This document shows, piece after piece, positions 12,401 to 23,870 of a DNA stretch of 64,000 nt. The notes under the pieces were generated by a model. That model had not been told where the DNA came from, ran no database searches, and saw nothing but the letters and a program-made list of their open reading frames with translations. Every line of letters starts with the position of its first letter. Positions within the stretch are counted from its first letter, which is position 1. The translations under genes and the position numbers were made by a program. The DNA comes from Brachypterus glaber (Eukaryota; Arthropoda; Insecta; Coleoptera; Kateretidae): NCBI GenBank assembly GCA_958510825.1, contig OY294047.1, positions 53,241,365 through 53,305,364 of the forward strand, in the 5' to 3' direction.

Positions 12401-13233
12401 TACCATCCTTTCTTAACTCTTGAACGAGTTGAGATATCGACTTCTTATTTGAAAAACGTAAATAAGACTAAGTTGTCTAGAACTATATTTTTGAATATAT
12501 TTAATATTTTCAGCTTTTAAAATGTGGACTCGGGGGCATGGGGGCATTTGTTTTAACCCTTTGAGGGGCACATTAAAAAAAACAATCATTAAGCTCAAAG
12601 TGGTCAAAGGCGTTTTTGGGGTCGCTAATTACGAATCCGAGGTTAGATTTTCTAAATTCAGAGTAGCGGATTCAAGATGGCGCCCCATGGAGGACGAAAT
12701 TTTAAAAAATCAACCGTTTTATGCCAAATTTGATATACGGGGTTTTCGGGGTCGCTGATTACGAATCTGAGGTTAGATTGGTAAAATTCAAGATGGCGGA
12801 TTTAGGATGGCGGATCTTAGATGGCGGATCCAAAATGGCTGCCGAAATTTTTAAAAATCAACCGATTTATGCCAAATTTGATATACGGAGGTTTTTGGGG
12901 TCACTGATTACGAATCTGCGGTTAGATTTGCAAAATTTGTTGATTGAGTTGATGGATCCAAGATAGTGACTATTATTTTCAAAGTCCTAAATGAAAAAAA
13001 AAATAAAAATTAACTTTTGAGTACTTATAACTAGAGTTATTTTTTGATTGCGGATTTTTATTCGCCACCTAGTGGTGAAATATGGAATCATTCGCCTTTT
13101 GTCTCTTGTAAAATTATATTATTTTCGTACTCAGCGCACCGTAAAACATGAGTATGTCAAATTTGATTATTGGGTTATGGGGTTATTAAAAATTCCAATT
13201 TTTTTTTCAAAAAACAAGAGTGCAAAATTTTTT

Positions 13234-13270
<37 letters not shown>

Positions 13271-15943
13271 ATAGTACTGAGCATAGAAAAGACGTATAAA
13301 AATTTTCAGAGCTCTAGCTCTATCTGTTACTGTTTACCGGAAAAAAATGATTTTTTTTGATTAATTGTTTATGAGAATAAAAAAAACCAGTCAGCTGGCC
13401 CAATTTTCCATAATGGTTCCAAAAATGGCTTTAAACCAATATATCCAATACTGCGGCCAACAATACAAATTTGTTCCCTAAAATTGAATTTTTAAAGCAA
13501 CGATGTTTTTCCATTTATTTTTTTCAACTTTTTATTTATTTTTTTTGTGTGCCCTCTTTTTTCGTTTGTTGTGAAAACTTAATTTTAAGGGAAAGTATTA
13601 TTTTCTTTATTTTATTAAAGTTCCGCTTGAAAATATTTACGTGTTTATTTTATTCCAGTTTGCGCCAAACTCTTTGGCAATATAAATCAAAAGCTATTGC
13701 AAGAATTTGCGAAATGCCACGAAATCTTTTTTAAATGTAAATAATTTACATTCAAAAAACATATACAGTAAATTTAGCAAATTAATCCCGCAGCCTTATC
13801 CAAAATTATATATTTTAACGACAAACACCTGTCATTTTGCTTAAAGTAACATATCATATCTCGCGTCAACAACTTATTTTCATCTTGATAATTATAAAAT
13901 ACTTTTAGATATGTGCAAGTGCATGTCATGTCAATGGAGCTCTCTACAACTAGAATTATGAAACAAAAGACGTCTACCCTATATCTATCTCATTTGTGCT
14001 ACACTTTCCAGCCAACCAAATTAATACTGTATTTGTTTTTCATACAACAAATACAGTATTTATTTGGTTGGCCGGAAAGTGTAGCAGTGAGCGGCACGAA
14101 CGAACATAGCTAATGTGAATCTGTAGAATAAGATAATTCTACTAAAATTTAGATGGCGCCAGTAATTTCTTTAATAATATAGTTACACTTTCCGCCCGGC
14201 CAAGTAAATATCGAGTAAATCGGTAAATATTGAATGGAGCTCTCTACAACTAGAATTATGAAACAAAAGACGTCTACCCTATCTCTATCTCATTTGTGCT
14301 ACACTTTCCAGCCAACCAAATAAATACTGTATTTGTTTTTCATACAACAAATACAGTATTTATTTGGTTGGCCGGAAAGTGTAGCACTGAGCGCCACGAA
14401 CGAACATAGCTAATGTGAATCTGTAGAATAAGATAATTCTACTAAAATTTAGATGGCGCCAGTAATTTCTTTAATAAAAATAACACTTCGCCCGGCCAAG
14501 TAAATATTGTATTTGTTCAACAAAGAACAAATACATAATTTGTTTGGTTGGGTGGAAGTGGGAGTGTATGTATGTCTTCTATCCTTTTTGGGTAGAACTT
14601 TTGTCCCTGTCTAATCTAACGGGAGAAATCGCCATTATAATTACATTGTGTATTTTTTTTTAATCCGGCGATTTAGGAGAAAGGCCTTTAAAAGTTGTAC
14701 TTCTTCTTGCACGCTTTTTCTTTTAAGAAATTTTCTCATCATATAGTTTTTTTTTGAGAGAACCCCACACGAAAGTCCTAATTTTTGCATACGGCCATTT
14801 TTAACACTGCTGATCTTGTTTCCTTTTTATTTATTTTGCTAAAATTTGGTATAAAGGCATTTTTTGATAATCTTAATGTGGGTCAAAACTAAAATTAAAA
14901 ATTGCGTATCAATTTTTTATTTTTCTCAAATTTAAGTGAAAATCAGAATTGACCGTTTTGAATTTTCAATACCGAAATCGGTTTAAGAACCCTCAAAACC
15001 CCCACTGACATTATTTTATCAATATTCATAAAAATTCATGAAGTTTTGCCACTGTATTGAACCCGCCATTTTGAATTTTAAATTTTCAATAATGGATTCG
15101 GTTTCAGCTACCTCAAAAACCCCTGGATACTATTAGTAATTAGATCGGTACGCAGCACGTACATCGATATTATCAATCAATATCGCCGCCGGCCATTGCT
15201 CAAAACGACAATTTGAGATAAGAAAATGCGTGAAACATAGAGATTAGACTTACCTTGATGTTAGATTTTCTGGTGATGTTTGAGCTCAGAAGCTCAGTAA
15301 CGCGAAAAATGCTGTGTTGAAGTGGAACTGTATATCATAGGTGGTATCTATAATCTCCTTTTTGCATAGCGAGTGACCGAAACAGAAATGGCCGGCGGCG
15401 ATATTGATTGATATCGATGTACGTGCTGCGTACCGATCTAATTACTAACTACTAACGAAAATCAGAATTGCCCATTTTGAATTTTCAATAACGAAATCGG
15501 TTTTAGAACCCTCGAAACCCCCACTGGCATTATTTTATCAATATTCATAAAAATTCATGAAGTTTTGCCACTATATTAAACCCGCCATTTTGAATTTTAA
15601 ATTTTCAATAATGGATTCGGTTTCAGCTACCTCAAAAACCCCTGGATACCAATATGACTAAAAAGCGGAATTTCCGCTACCTCTGGCCCATAAGTTCGGT
15701 AGTTTAAAAACGTTTCGTAATAGTAGGAAATTGTAGGCAGTTTTGGAATTAATACTAGGTGTTTGCATAAAATCACTTTACGAAATGCAGTGTTATTTAT
15801 GGCTCTTCTGGACTTTTCGAACCTACCTTAATTTTTCCATCATCAGAAGCGCTGTACAACTTTCCATTATGGTGTAGTAAATGGTTTATGTCCAATTCGT
15901 GTTTCTGTGCATCATCCACTTTACATGCAATTTTTATGGGCAT
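9479..15943 (-). CDS. WD40-repeat protein (five coding exons)
   Basis: The minus-strand exons are 15827-15943 (ATG exon), 12131-12364, 10374-10509, 10119-10273 and 9479-9712. All have GT-AG boundaries and compatible phases, and together give 291 residues with no stop. WD-like repeats are visible: LYSASDDGKIKVW (about 29-41), TLYSCSNEGTIKSW, LFAGDDQANIRVF, and in the last exon VFSGSYDQLVKKW and IFVGGENGGLVRLDL, which ends the chain. The length fits one seven-bladed propeller of degenerate repeats. Such propellers are protein-interaction scaffolds. I cannot name the ortholog, and no extra domain or signal peptide is present. The exon around the ATG has an acceptor (TTTCACAG) three bases upstream of it, so a non-coding 5' exon probably lies at higher coordinates. 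The 3.5-kb first coding intron is filled with mobile elements. Confidence 0.92.
11042..11167. repeat. Hairpin element with AATAGTATAT ends
   Basis: The 126-bp imperfect palindrome starts AATAGTATATGCACC and ends GGTGCGTAATATACTATT. Its centre is GC-richer, with CTCGCCTCG. The same termini recur at about 19933, 39826, 51979, 53102 and 56720, with different arms. Confidence 0.65.
11482..11914. mobile_element. TIR element in WD40 intron
   Basis: The ends are inverted copies of CTAAAGTTTATTTTTTTAAG followed by GTATAGTTATTTTA. The element is about 430 bp, non-coding and MITE-like. Confidence 0.7.
12386..12600. mobile_element. MITE family C, partial copy 2
   Basis: This is the left arm of family C, with 'tcttgaacgagttgagatat' then 'tttaaaatgtggactcggggg'. 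The right arm is not found. Downstream, 12600-12960 has three tandem-like repeats of a 'caaccgatttatgccaaatttgatatacgg'-type unit. Confidence 0.55.
12600..12960. repeat. Diverged tandem repeat of about 125-170 bp
   Basis: The sequence 'ggggtcgctaattacgaatc' and its variants recur at about 12618, 12747 and 12897. Each is followed by an 'aagatggcgga'-like word and 'gccaaatttgatatacgg'. It opens into short overlapping ORFs that look fortuitous. Confidence 0.6.
13235..13266. repeat. (TA)n microsatellite
   Basis: About 15 TA units in the WD40 intron. Confidence 0.85.
13934..14635. mobile_element. Foldback element family A, dimeric copy 1
   Basis: The ends are ATGGAGCTCTCTACAACTAG and, inverted, ATGGCGATTTCTCCCGTTAG. 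Inside is a strong palindrome with arms CCAACCAAATAAATACTGTA and its complement, around a TTTTTCATACAA loop. In this copy a first unit (13934-14233) is truncated and directly followed by a second, full unit from 14234. Single copies are at 20297-20706 and, inverted, at 29763-30174. Confidence 0.85.
14938..15130. repeat. 193-bp direct repeat, left copy
   Basis: It is nearly identical to 15457-15648 in the same orientation: both run from GAAAATCAGAATTG to CCCCTGGATAC. The two copies flank a TIR element. Confidence 0.85.
15133..15448. mobile_element. MITE with about 65-bp TIRs between direct repeats
   Basis: The left TIR reads TTAGTAATTAGATCGGTACG and continues through 'caatatcgccgccggccatt'. 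The right end is its inverted copy. It sits exactly between the two 193-bp direct repeats. Confidence 0.85.
15457..15648. repeat. 193-bp direct repeat, right copy
   Basis: This is the partner of 14938-15130. Confidence 0.85.
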
Positions 15944-16156
15944 TATCTGTGAAATTAGAAAATTTAAATCCATATATCCAAACGACCAAAAAATTAATCT
16001 CGTAATAAGATATAATAGCTAATATAAAAGAAATAATAACATTTTCACTGCGAGCCTTTTTGATGAAAAAAATTTAAAAATTTTAATTGAATAGAATTTA
16101 GATATAAATATGCGCTATTTGAATGAATGAATGAAAAAACAAAAAAAAAGTTTAAG

Positions 16157-16392
16157 TAAGGGAAGGTTTAAGTATTACGTAACGCAAATTGTACCAAAAT
16201 TCATACACCCGGTTCCCGTCTTATTAAAGGTTGTAGAGATTTTATATTTTGGCTACCCACCCTAACACACCCCCTGTTTGGAGGGGAAGCCAAAACATGA
16301 AATCCACAGCCTTTAATAACGCAAGAAACGGGGTATGAAGTGTATGAATTTTGGTACAATTTGTTTTACGTAGTACTTGAACGTTCCCTAAG
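16157..16392. mobile_element. Palindromic element with about 110-bp arms
   Basis: The arms begin AGGGAAGGTTTAAGTATTAC and continue 'gtaacgcaaattgtaccaaaattcatacac'. The inverted arm ends 'cttgaacgttccct'. Solo ends of the same type occur at about 3918-3950 and 59313-59340. Confidence 0.75.
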
Positions 16393-16957
16393 CAAGAATG
16401 AGTTGATATATTGACTTCAAATTTAGAACTTTTAAATAAAAAAACTTAAACTATCTTTTAGCATATATTTAATACTCTCAGCTCTTAAAATGTGAGCGGG
16501 GGGCATGGGGGGACATTTTTTTAAATGGAAAGGGGGGTCGTATAATACATCATTTATTAGACTGTATATTTTTTTATTTTTTTAACAATTTTTTTAAGGG
16601 TTTGATTTTTCAATTTTTTGAAATGTTTTTAAGTTATTTTTTTTTAATTTCTATTTATGTCAATTAAAATTAGTTTAAAATATAATTTACGTTTTTCCAT
16701 CATAAAATTAGTAATTTTTAAAAAATTGTTTGATTTTTTTTAGAATTTTTTTGATAGAAATACCCATTTTCAACCCAATTTTAAACCCAAAAAAAAAAAT
16801 AAAAAAATAAAAATATAGTTATTTAAAAAAAATGTTCCTTCATGTCCCTCTGCCCACATTTTAAGAGCTGAAAGTATCAAATTATCATTTAAGAATTCTA
16901 AATTTAAAGTCTATATCTCAACTCGTTTAAAAGTTAAGAGGGACTTTGGACTGCTCT
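16393..16957. mobile_element. MITE family C, copy 3
   Basis: It runs from 'gaatgagttgatatattgac' to the inverted end 'gagggactttggactgctct'. Its interior has T/A homopolymers and a G-run next to CATGGGGGGACATT, as in the other copies. It abuts the preceding palindrome. Confidence 0.7.
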
Positions 16958-17594
16958 ATATACAGTATATAGTACCTATGTAAACAGTAAAAAAAATAAA
17001 AAAATAAAATAAAATTTTACTTACCAATAATTAAACAAAATCACTGGTAAAAAATTTCCAAAATACACACAAATCAATTAACAGAAAAAAAAACTGAAAT
17101 ACTGAAATTTTTATTAGACTTCTAGAGCTAGAAGTTTATTGACATACCGCGGTGGATGCACTACGACGTCTCTTTTCAAATAACACGACTCTATTTTAAT
17201 CGACGATATTTATACATATGTATATTTTAAACCATATCATTCGTTGATCAAAATATGAAATTCTAGAACACGTAATTTTTTTAAATTATTTTATATATTT
17301 AACAAGTTGATACCCTTGAGATTTTTTTTATTCTTTTCACCCTTATATAGGGTCCAAAATTATGCAAAATTTTAGGACTCTATCTGTAACAGATAATCTG
17401 TTAACATATAAGAAGTATTTCTTATTGCGTTGTTATAGGCAGACGTTGTTTTTCACTATTTGAATGTAAACAAAAATAAATACTTAAAATTTGTAGTTTT
17501 AGATAAAAACATCGAGTTGATGTAAAAAATATTTAATAGATGATTTAAAAGCATCGTTTTCTTTTAATTAACCCTGAAAAACAACAAAAAAGAA

Positions 17595-18207
17595 CCCGGA
17601 CAGCACATAACAACTATTAGATATCCAGGGGATATACTTTCTGGATATAGAGTATATTCAGTGAATAGCCTGGATAGCCATTAGATATCCCATGGACATC
17701 CAAAAGTCCGCCTATATCCAGGATATCTACTGGATATCCAAGAGATATACAGTGGACATCTATATTTTTACCTCCCTAAAGTATATCCACTGGATATCCA
17801 TTAGAGATCCATCATGGATATCCAGGATATCCATGGATATCCAATGGATATCTCACGGATATGTACATTACATTTTTGTTTAACCTCTTACTATTCTACT
17901 TAATTAAGCATCACCTAAGTCCAGGACTTGTGTGGGCTAGTAGTAGAGGGAACCACCGGCTTTAATTGACTTTCGAACCAATTTATAGGGAGTGTGCGCT
18001 TCACTTAGGCCTTCGCAAAATTTAAATTATTAATTAACTGAAAAAGGCAAATCGGCGCCGGGTAGTAAACTCGTCAAGTACGACGCGGTAGTCCACTACA
18101 CCAATCCTCCCATGTCCATGGGATATCTAATGGCTATCCAATGGATATACTCTATATCCAGAAAGTATATCCCTTGGATATCTAATAGTTATTATGTGCT
18201 GTCTGGG
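17595..18207. mobile_element. Word-reiterating element, GATATCC type
   Basis: The inverted ends CCCGGACAGCACATAA and TTATGTGCTGTCTGGG extend into TIRs of about 100 bp. The interior is dense in GGATATCC, ATGGATATCC and related words on both strands. A SINE is inserted at 17878-18113. Confidence 0.8.
17878..18113 (-). mobile_element. tRNA-derived SINE (second family), nested
   Basis: The minus strand reads a tRNA-like head (box A near 'ttggtgtagtggactaccgc'), then a body shared with 39483-39735 ('gccggtggttccctctacta', 'cacctaagtccagga' on the + strand), then a short tail. It interrupts the GATATCC element. Confidence 0.75.
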
Positions 18208-18359
18208 AATATCTACATCCTAGTAGATAAAAAATGCATTTTAAATTTGAATATAATCATATTTTCAATATTTTTCACTAGGGGTTGTGGGGGGTTGTAG
18301 CAAAAATGTGAAAATGATAATATTAAGAAGAAATATTATTTCTTTTTTAAGGACAGAAA

Positions 18360-18790
18360 TTTGTAATTTTAAACAAAATTATAAAAATATTAATTTATTA
18401 TTCCATCAATCTATTTTCTAATCATCGTACAGAGTGATATTGGTATGCTGACAGTTTCGGGCTCTTCAGTACCAAGAGTCAAATCTGCACGCTGATTAAG
18501 AAAACGGTTTTAGACTTTATTCGCAAAAGGAATATAGCCATTAGATTGATGTAGACTTGTGCGCCATCTATTGCTAGATGTAGTCAACTACTCATACCTC
18601 TCCTAGTCTGGAGACTTTGAATGGTAGCAAGTTGAAGACTTGTGTGTCTCAACACATAGTACCACTAACGAGTGGTTAGGCGTAGAATTATTAAGGACAT
18701 AAATTTTTAATTTTAAACAAAATTATAAAAATATTAATTTATTATTCCATCAATCTATTTCCTAATCATCGCAGAGAGTGATATTGGTAG
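18360..18790. repeat. Direct repeat of about 110 bp, two copies
   Basis: The copies at 18350-18465 and 18692-18810 share 'aattataaaaatattaattt' and 'attattccatcaatctattt', followed by 'gagtgatattggta'. The 230 bases between them hold no recognisable gene. Confidence 0.75.
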
Positions 18791-19408
18791 ACTGACATTT
18801 TCGGGCTGCTGACTAAAAAGTTACAGCCAAAACAAAGTTTTCTACCCCTTTTTACCCCTCACCCTCAACAGACTTTTTAATAGAAACATAAATTCTTATC
18901 TTTTAAAAACAACAATTTAAAAAAAGACTTTGACGCATCATTTATCCCTTTTTTGATAGCCCTTAAAATGTAAATTTAATTGTACAAATTTTAAAAAAAT
19001 TTGAAGTTTTCACCTTTTGATCCTATATGTCTCAAATAAACTATTAATAAGAGCTTCGTGAGGTTTATCAAAGTTGGCACCTATCTAAAAAAAAATAAAT
19101 TTAATTTGTAAAATTATGTTAAACAATTTTTCTTTTTAGTTAAATCGACTTTAGAATCTCACAAATTTTAAACAGCACCTGTAAATCATAAATCTATAGA
19201 TTATACAAGGTGGTTACGTTTAACAGATTACGCAGGACCACAAAAAATAAAAAAAGTCATTTACTTTTAATCAGACTATATTTTTCTTAGGTATTTTTGG
19301 GCGCTGAAAATAAATAAGACAGTAAAAAAGCTGGATTGGATACTGTTTTGCAATGCCAGATTAACCCTCATTGTAAAATAAATTAGGTTGCTAAACATCT
19401 AAAAATCT

Positions 19409-19933
19409 TTTTTCTATTTTGCGACTCTTATAAGCTCATAATCATACGCATTTTGCGTGTTCTTATAGGCCCATAAGAGGTCTGTACTTTTTGTTCTTTT
19501 GGGTTGGCAACAGACCTGGCCTATCGCTTGACGTTTTCCGTGCAAATGTCAATGTCGCTTTAAAGTTGAATTTTCTACAAAATATTATGTTTAGGTTATT
19601 TTTACCATGTTAAAATTGTGGCTTGGTTAATTGCAGTAAAAAAGAGAAGAGATGACTATAAAATATATCAAAATATCATTTGTTCTTAGAATTTTAAACA
19701 TGGTGTAAACTTTAATGCCAACCCAAAACAAAAATCCCTAAACAAGTCATCAATTTAAATGTAAGTTTTTTAAATTTTAGAGCAAAATAGAAAAAATTGT
19801 GTAAAGCACTCGTTTCATAACACGTTTTTAGAGTACTAGTACTTTAGAAAACTCGCCGCAAGCGGATCGTTTTCTAAACTTGTACTCGTGCGCTAAAAAC
19901 GTATGTTATGAAACTAGTACTTTAATATACTAT
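19409..19933. mobile_element. Family H element (about 500 bp), copy 1
   Basis: It runs from 'gcgactcttataagctcata' through 'ttttgggttggcaacagacc' and 'ggcttggttaattgcagtaa' to a terminal hairpin ('gtactagtactttagaaaac…') ending TAATATACTATT. Other copies are at 39826-40303 (inverted) and 53103-53555 (inverted). Confidence 0.75.
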
Positions 19934-20296
19934 TAAACTAATTGGACTAAAGATTTTAAATTTTATACATAAACATACATAAACAAGTGAATCAAATGCT
20001 TAATACTAATTTTGTTATTAACAATGTTTAAGATATATTAATTAAAAATCAAAATTTTTAAATTTTAGCCCAACCTAAACTACAGGTCTATTTTTAAACG
20101 AAAGGACACTATTTTTACTTTACGATGTTTATTTTGTTTATTTTTATATATGAACGAAAACATTTTTATTTAAAAAAATACAATAAACATCTTCCTGTGG
20201 GGCCATACTTAAAATACGTAACGCAAATTTATGTTTTTAATAATCTTACTTGTACTTTTAATTTTAATGGCTGGTATACGGTGCTGTTGTAGGACA

Positions 20297-20706
20297 ATGG
20301 AGCTCTCTACAACTAGAATTATGAAATAAAAGACGTCTGCCCTATCTCTATCTCATTTGTGCTACACTTTCCAGCCAACCAAATAAATACTGTATTTGTT
20401 TTTCATACAACAAATACAGTATTTATTTGGTTGGCCGGAAAGTGTGCACTGAGAGGCATGAACGAACATAGCTAATGTGAATCTGTAGAATAAGATAATT
20501 CTACTAAAACTTAGATGGCGCCAGTAATTTCTTTAATAAAAATAATATAGTTACACTTTTCGCCGGGCCAAGTAAATATTGTATTTGTTCAACAAAGAAC
20601 AAATACAGAATTTGTTTGGTTGGGTGGAAGTGGGAGTGTATGTATGTCTTCTATCCTTTTGGGTAGAACATTTGTCCCTGTCTAATCTAACGGGAGAAAT
20701 CGCCAT
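20297..20706. mobile_element. Foldback element family A, copy 2
   Basis: A single full-length unit of about 410 bp with both internal palindromes and ATGGAGCTC / GCGATTTCTCC ends. It lies 37 bp from the next TIR element. Confidence 0.85.
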
Positions 20707-20743
20707 TTAATTTAACTTCAAATTAATTAACCGTCAATTCTAT

Positions 20744-22208
20744 GAGACGTAAGGATGATTTTGACCAAAAATTTAAAAAATCTGTCGAGAACTTTTGCTA
20801 CTAAGCAAAAACCCCTTATTAGGACGCATCCAAAGAACTTTTACCTCAAGAAGTAATTTCAGACCAATGTTTATGAAGGTGTCATCTTTTTGTTTGTTTA
20901 TTTACTAACACAAACGCCATACAGCTTTCTGGTGTAAAATGTAGATGTCCCTAGTTGACTTTCAGGCTACCTAGTAGCGATGTTGCGTAGTTTCCACCTT
21001 ATCATTAATTCAAATCATTGTACTTAAATTAAAAATGTAAAAAACTTTATTGTGTATACTATAATTATGTTTAATAATATAGTATATTGAAATCTATTAA
21101 AATTAAACTACTAGTTCATATAAAACTCATACAGAACTAATGTTTCTTAAAATTTACAATAAAATATCCAAAGTATATTTTTCCAATCGGCAACAGTCAT
21201 TTTACGACATTAGACTGTAAGTTTACACATTCTCTCTCCTTCTTTACGCGTACTAAGTGTAAACAATAGTCACTCCCCACCAGCCCCTCACCGTAGTTGG
21301 TTCACGCTTCAAACAAAGCATACGGTAGATTTCATCATGTTCCTTCTTGAGGTAAAAGATCTTAGGACGCATCCTAAAATGTGAGATCTCGAAATGTTAA
21401 CGGGCTACCACCTCATTTTATTATTCCCTATAAAAAATGGCTCGGGCTAAATTTTGCCACAATCGAACCAATCCTAGAGGCCGCTACCAATAAAAAAGCA
21501 TTTTTTGTAAAATCCATATATTTTTCCTAATATTGTTGATTTTTTTATTATATATGGATACATTTTGACTGAAAATAATCTAGGTTAGTTGCTTAAGAAA
21601 AGTCCTGGTCATATGTTGGGGGATTATGTAGCTTACCTCCTAGGCATCGAAATGTCAATTTTTTATAATTTTGTAAAAAATTTTCACTTTCCTTGCAAGA
21701 TTTTACTTATGGTCTCCTGGTATCCTTCAAATATATTTGTTTTATTGCTCCCCCCTACATCTAGCTGAAATATTATAACATTTTTATATTGACACAGCTT
21801 GTTGATATTTACAGCGCGAAAATTTGTCCAAAATGTGTTAAAATTATAACAAATTGATATTACAATGCCTAGGAGGTGGGCCACTTGACCCCCCATGCTG
21901 CTTATGACCATGACTTTTATTAAGCAATTAACCTAGAATATTTTAAGCCAAAATTAATCCATATATAATAAAAAAAAACAATAATTAAAAAAAATATATA
22001 TGGATTTTAGAAAAAAAAGAATGGTTTAATTTTGGAAGAATTTGGCCCGAGGCATGTTTTAAAAGGGTTGTAGCCAGTTTAAATTTCGAATTTTCGCATT
22101 TTAAGAAGTACCCTATAGGAGGGTAGGGCTAATACAGGGGTTTTGTTAGTAAGAAAAAGTGCTCGATAGATTTTTTAAATTTTTGGTCAAAATCATCTTT
22201 ACGTCTGA
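20744..22208. mobile_element. About 1.47-kb TIR element, with a nested insertion
   Basis: The left end GAGACGTAAGGATGATTTTG continues 'accaaaaatttaaaaaatct'. The right end is the inverted copy (…aaaatcatctttacgtctga). Inside are further inverted arms around 'aatccatatatttttcctaa' (21510 and 22000), and a family F element at 20832-21362. No transposase was seen. Confidence 0.7.
20832..21362. mobile_element. Family F element, copy 1
   Basis: The ends are inverted AAGAACTTTTACCTCAAGAAG-like sequences. It is about 530 bp. A second copy in opposite orientation is at 43709-44255. The core includes 'cctagtagcgatgttgcgta' and 'gcgtactaagtgtaaacaat'. Confidence 0.8.
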
Positions 22209-22979
22209 CAGAGTCGACGTACAGAAACAGAAATTGATATAAAAAGTCTAGATATAGACTAATTTAAAGATGATTTAAATTGTCTTACCACCGCACCATG
22301 GGTAGTCTCTCTAACTAAGATTTTCGCCCACCGCCCCTGTATCCGAGCCTGATATTAATGAAAATGTCACACAATTTGAGGATTACCCTGTATAGGATAT
22401 TTAAATAAAACTTCTAAATATCACATCAATTTATTTATTACTTTTTTTTGAGACGAGACATGACAACATCAAACATTTAGTTACGTAGGTACTTACACCA
22501 ATAAATAAATAAAAAATGTTTAAGTATATCATTTATAAAATTATAAAAACATGATTTTAATTTTAATAATTTATATGCAATATTATTTTTAAAATTTTGG
22601 ACAGAATTAGTTCAAATAGTTATTTATATGCCAAGGAGTTATAAACTAGACTCTTAACCAGAGTTTGTTAATTTACATTATTTATAATGTGAAATTACAG
22701 TATTTTATAAGGTATAAGGTAATATTGTGGTGTTTTTTTAAGTTGCTTTTTTATGTTTCCTTTTTTGTTGTTATTTTTTTATATATATTTTTTGTATTTC
22801 ATATTTTTTTGTATTTGACTTGTTTAAACTCTTTGTATGTGCATGCAATAAATAAATAAATAAAATAAATAAATACATACATTTTTGAGTGACTTGATCC
22901 AAATATTACCTACTTGTTTTTAGTAACCATATTTCTCTGTGTAAGTACCTACATTATAAAACACAAATAAGAAAAAATA
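22209..22979. other. Intergenic AT-rich DNA, no gene seen
   Basis: No exon was recognised. A short stretch at 22640-22720 ('gagtttgttaatttacatta', 'acagtattttata') resembles 11185-11265, suggesting another dispersed repeat. An AATA/AAAT microsatellite is at about 22845-22875. Confidence 0.4.
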
Positions 22980-23249
22980 TTACTTCTTTCCCTTCTTTTT
23001 CTTCTTCTGTGCATCCGGCCACGGAAAACCTCTCCATTTCAGCAAATCTTGGACATTATGGCAAGTTGTATAAGCATTTTCCATAGCCACCTCTGTGAAA
23101 ATGTCGACATTGCATCTTGCACTTTTTGATCGGCCTTTTCGTCCAGTTTTTCTAGGTTTATTCGATTTTTTCTTCTTTTCACCATTTTTCGATTTTTTAT
23201 TTGCAGCTGCGGCTGCTTTTGGCTTCTTTTTCTTGCCTTTTCCGGCCAT
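22980..23249 (-). CDS. SMKR1: Small lysine-rich protein, SMKR1-like
   Basis: The 89-residue single-exon ORF is extremely basic at both ends: the N-terminus is MAGKGKKKKPKAAAAANKKS and the C-terminus is KKKKKGKK. The core between about residues 48 and 80 is DIFTEVAMENAYTTCHNVQD followed by LLKWRGFPWPDA. The layout (lysine-rich tail, D-I-x-(3-4)-AM-N, HNV-D-L, RGF-WP, lysine tail) matches my memory of vertebrate small lysine-rich protein 1, a poorly characterised protein of similar size reported as testis- or cilia-enriched. The function is unknown; the basic tails would allow nucleic-acid or microtubule binding, but that is inference. The start is the first in-frame ATG. The poly-lysine composition alone would be weak evidence, so the call rests on the conserved core. 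Confidence 0.85.
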   Translation of the reverse strand: MAGKGKKKKPKAAAAANKKSKNGEKKKKSNKPRKTGRKGRSKSARCNVDIFTEVAMENAYTTCHNVQDLLKWRGFPWPDAQKKKKKGKK

Positions 23250-23870
23250 TTTCGTTTATTTTTTCTTTCTTATTTGATTATTTAATTTTGTAATCTTTTT
23301 AGAAAACGTTAACAAGAGTAGTGTGGAAATTTTGAACAAGTTTGGTCGATTTATTGAACAAACCTTGGTTGCTATGCATAAGGTGGTTGCAGGTATTATG
23401 GACATGTATTTATTATGGCCAATTTGCCATATTTCAAAAAGTAAGAATGAAAATTTTGATTACAGTATTTTAAGTTAGTGTTTCTAAGGGCAAGCGCTAG
23501 ATCGCGCCACTTTTAATGGTTTTAATTCTGCAACGATTTTAGCAATTTTCTTTTCGTTGGTAAACGATTATATAAAATTTTTAATATTTTGAAAATTCAT
23601 AACATTTGATTATGGTAAGTACTTTAAATTTTATTTATATTTTATTATAGCAAAACGTCCTATTTAACAGTTGGTCTATATAGAATTTCAGTCAGTAAAC
23701 GTAACTTTAACAAAAATTTAGGAAATCTTCTACATTACAATGTAGAGTAATGTGACCAGTTTGTGTTTATAGTAATATGGCCATGGCAATAAGCATGCTT
23801 CCTGCAGGAAGCTATGAGGCTCGGTGATAGATGTTACGTTTATTTACATAAATATTCTGTTAGACTAACG

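Noticed and set aside
12522..12966. ORFs of 78-81 residues with repeated GVFGVA(N/D)YESEVR
   Set aside because: They are translations of a diverged tandem repeat and overlap a MITE end; no start context or splice logic.
17692..18300. ORFs rich in DIQWIS/YTVDIY repeats
   Set aside because: Translation of the GATATCC word array, interrupted by a SINE; not coding.
23095..23277. Plus-strand ORF rich in phenylalanine
   Set aside because: It is the antisense of the lysine-rich SMKR1-like gene.
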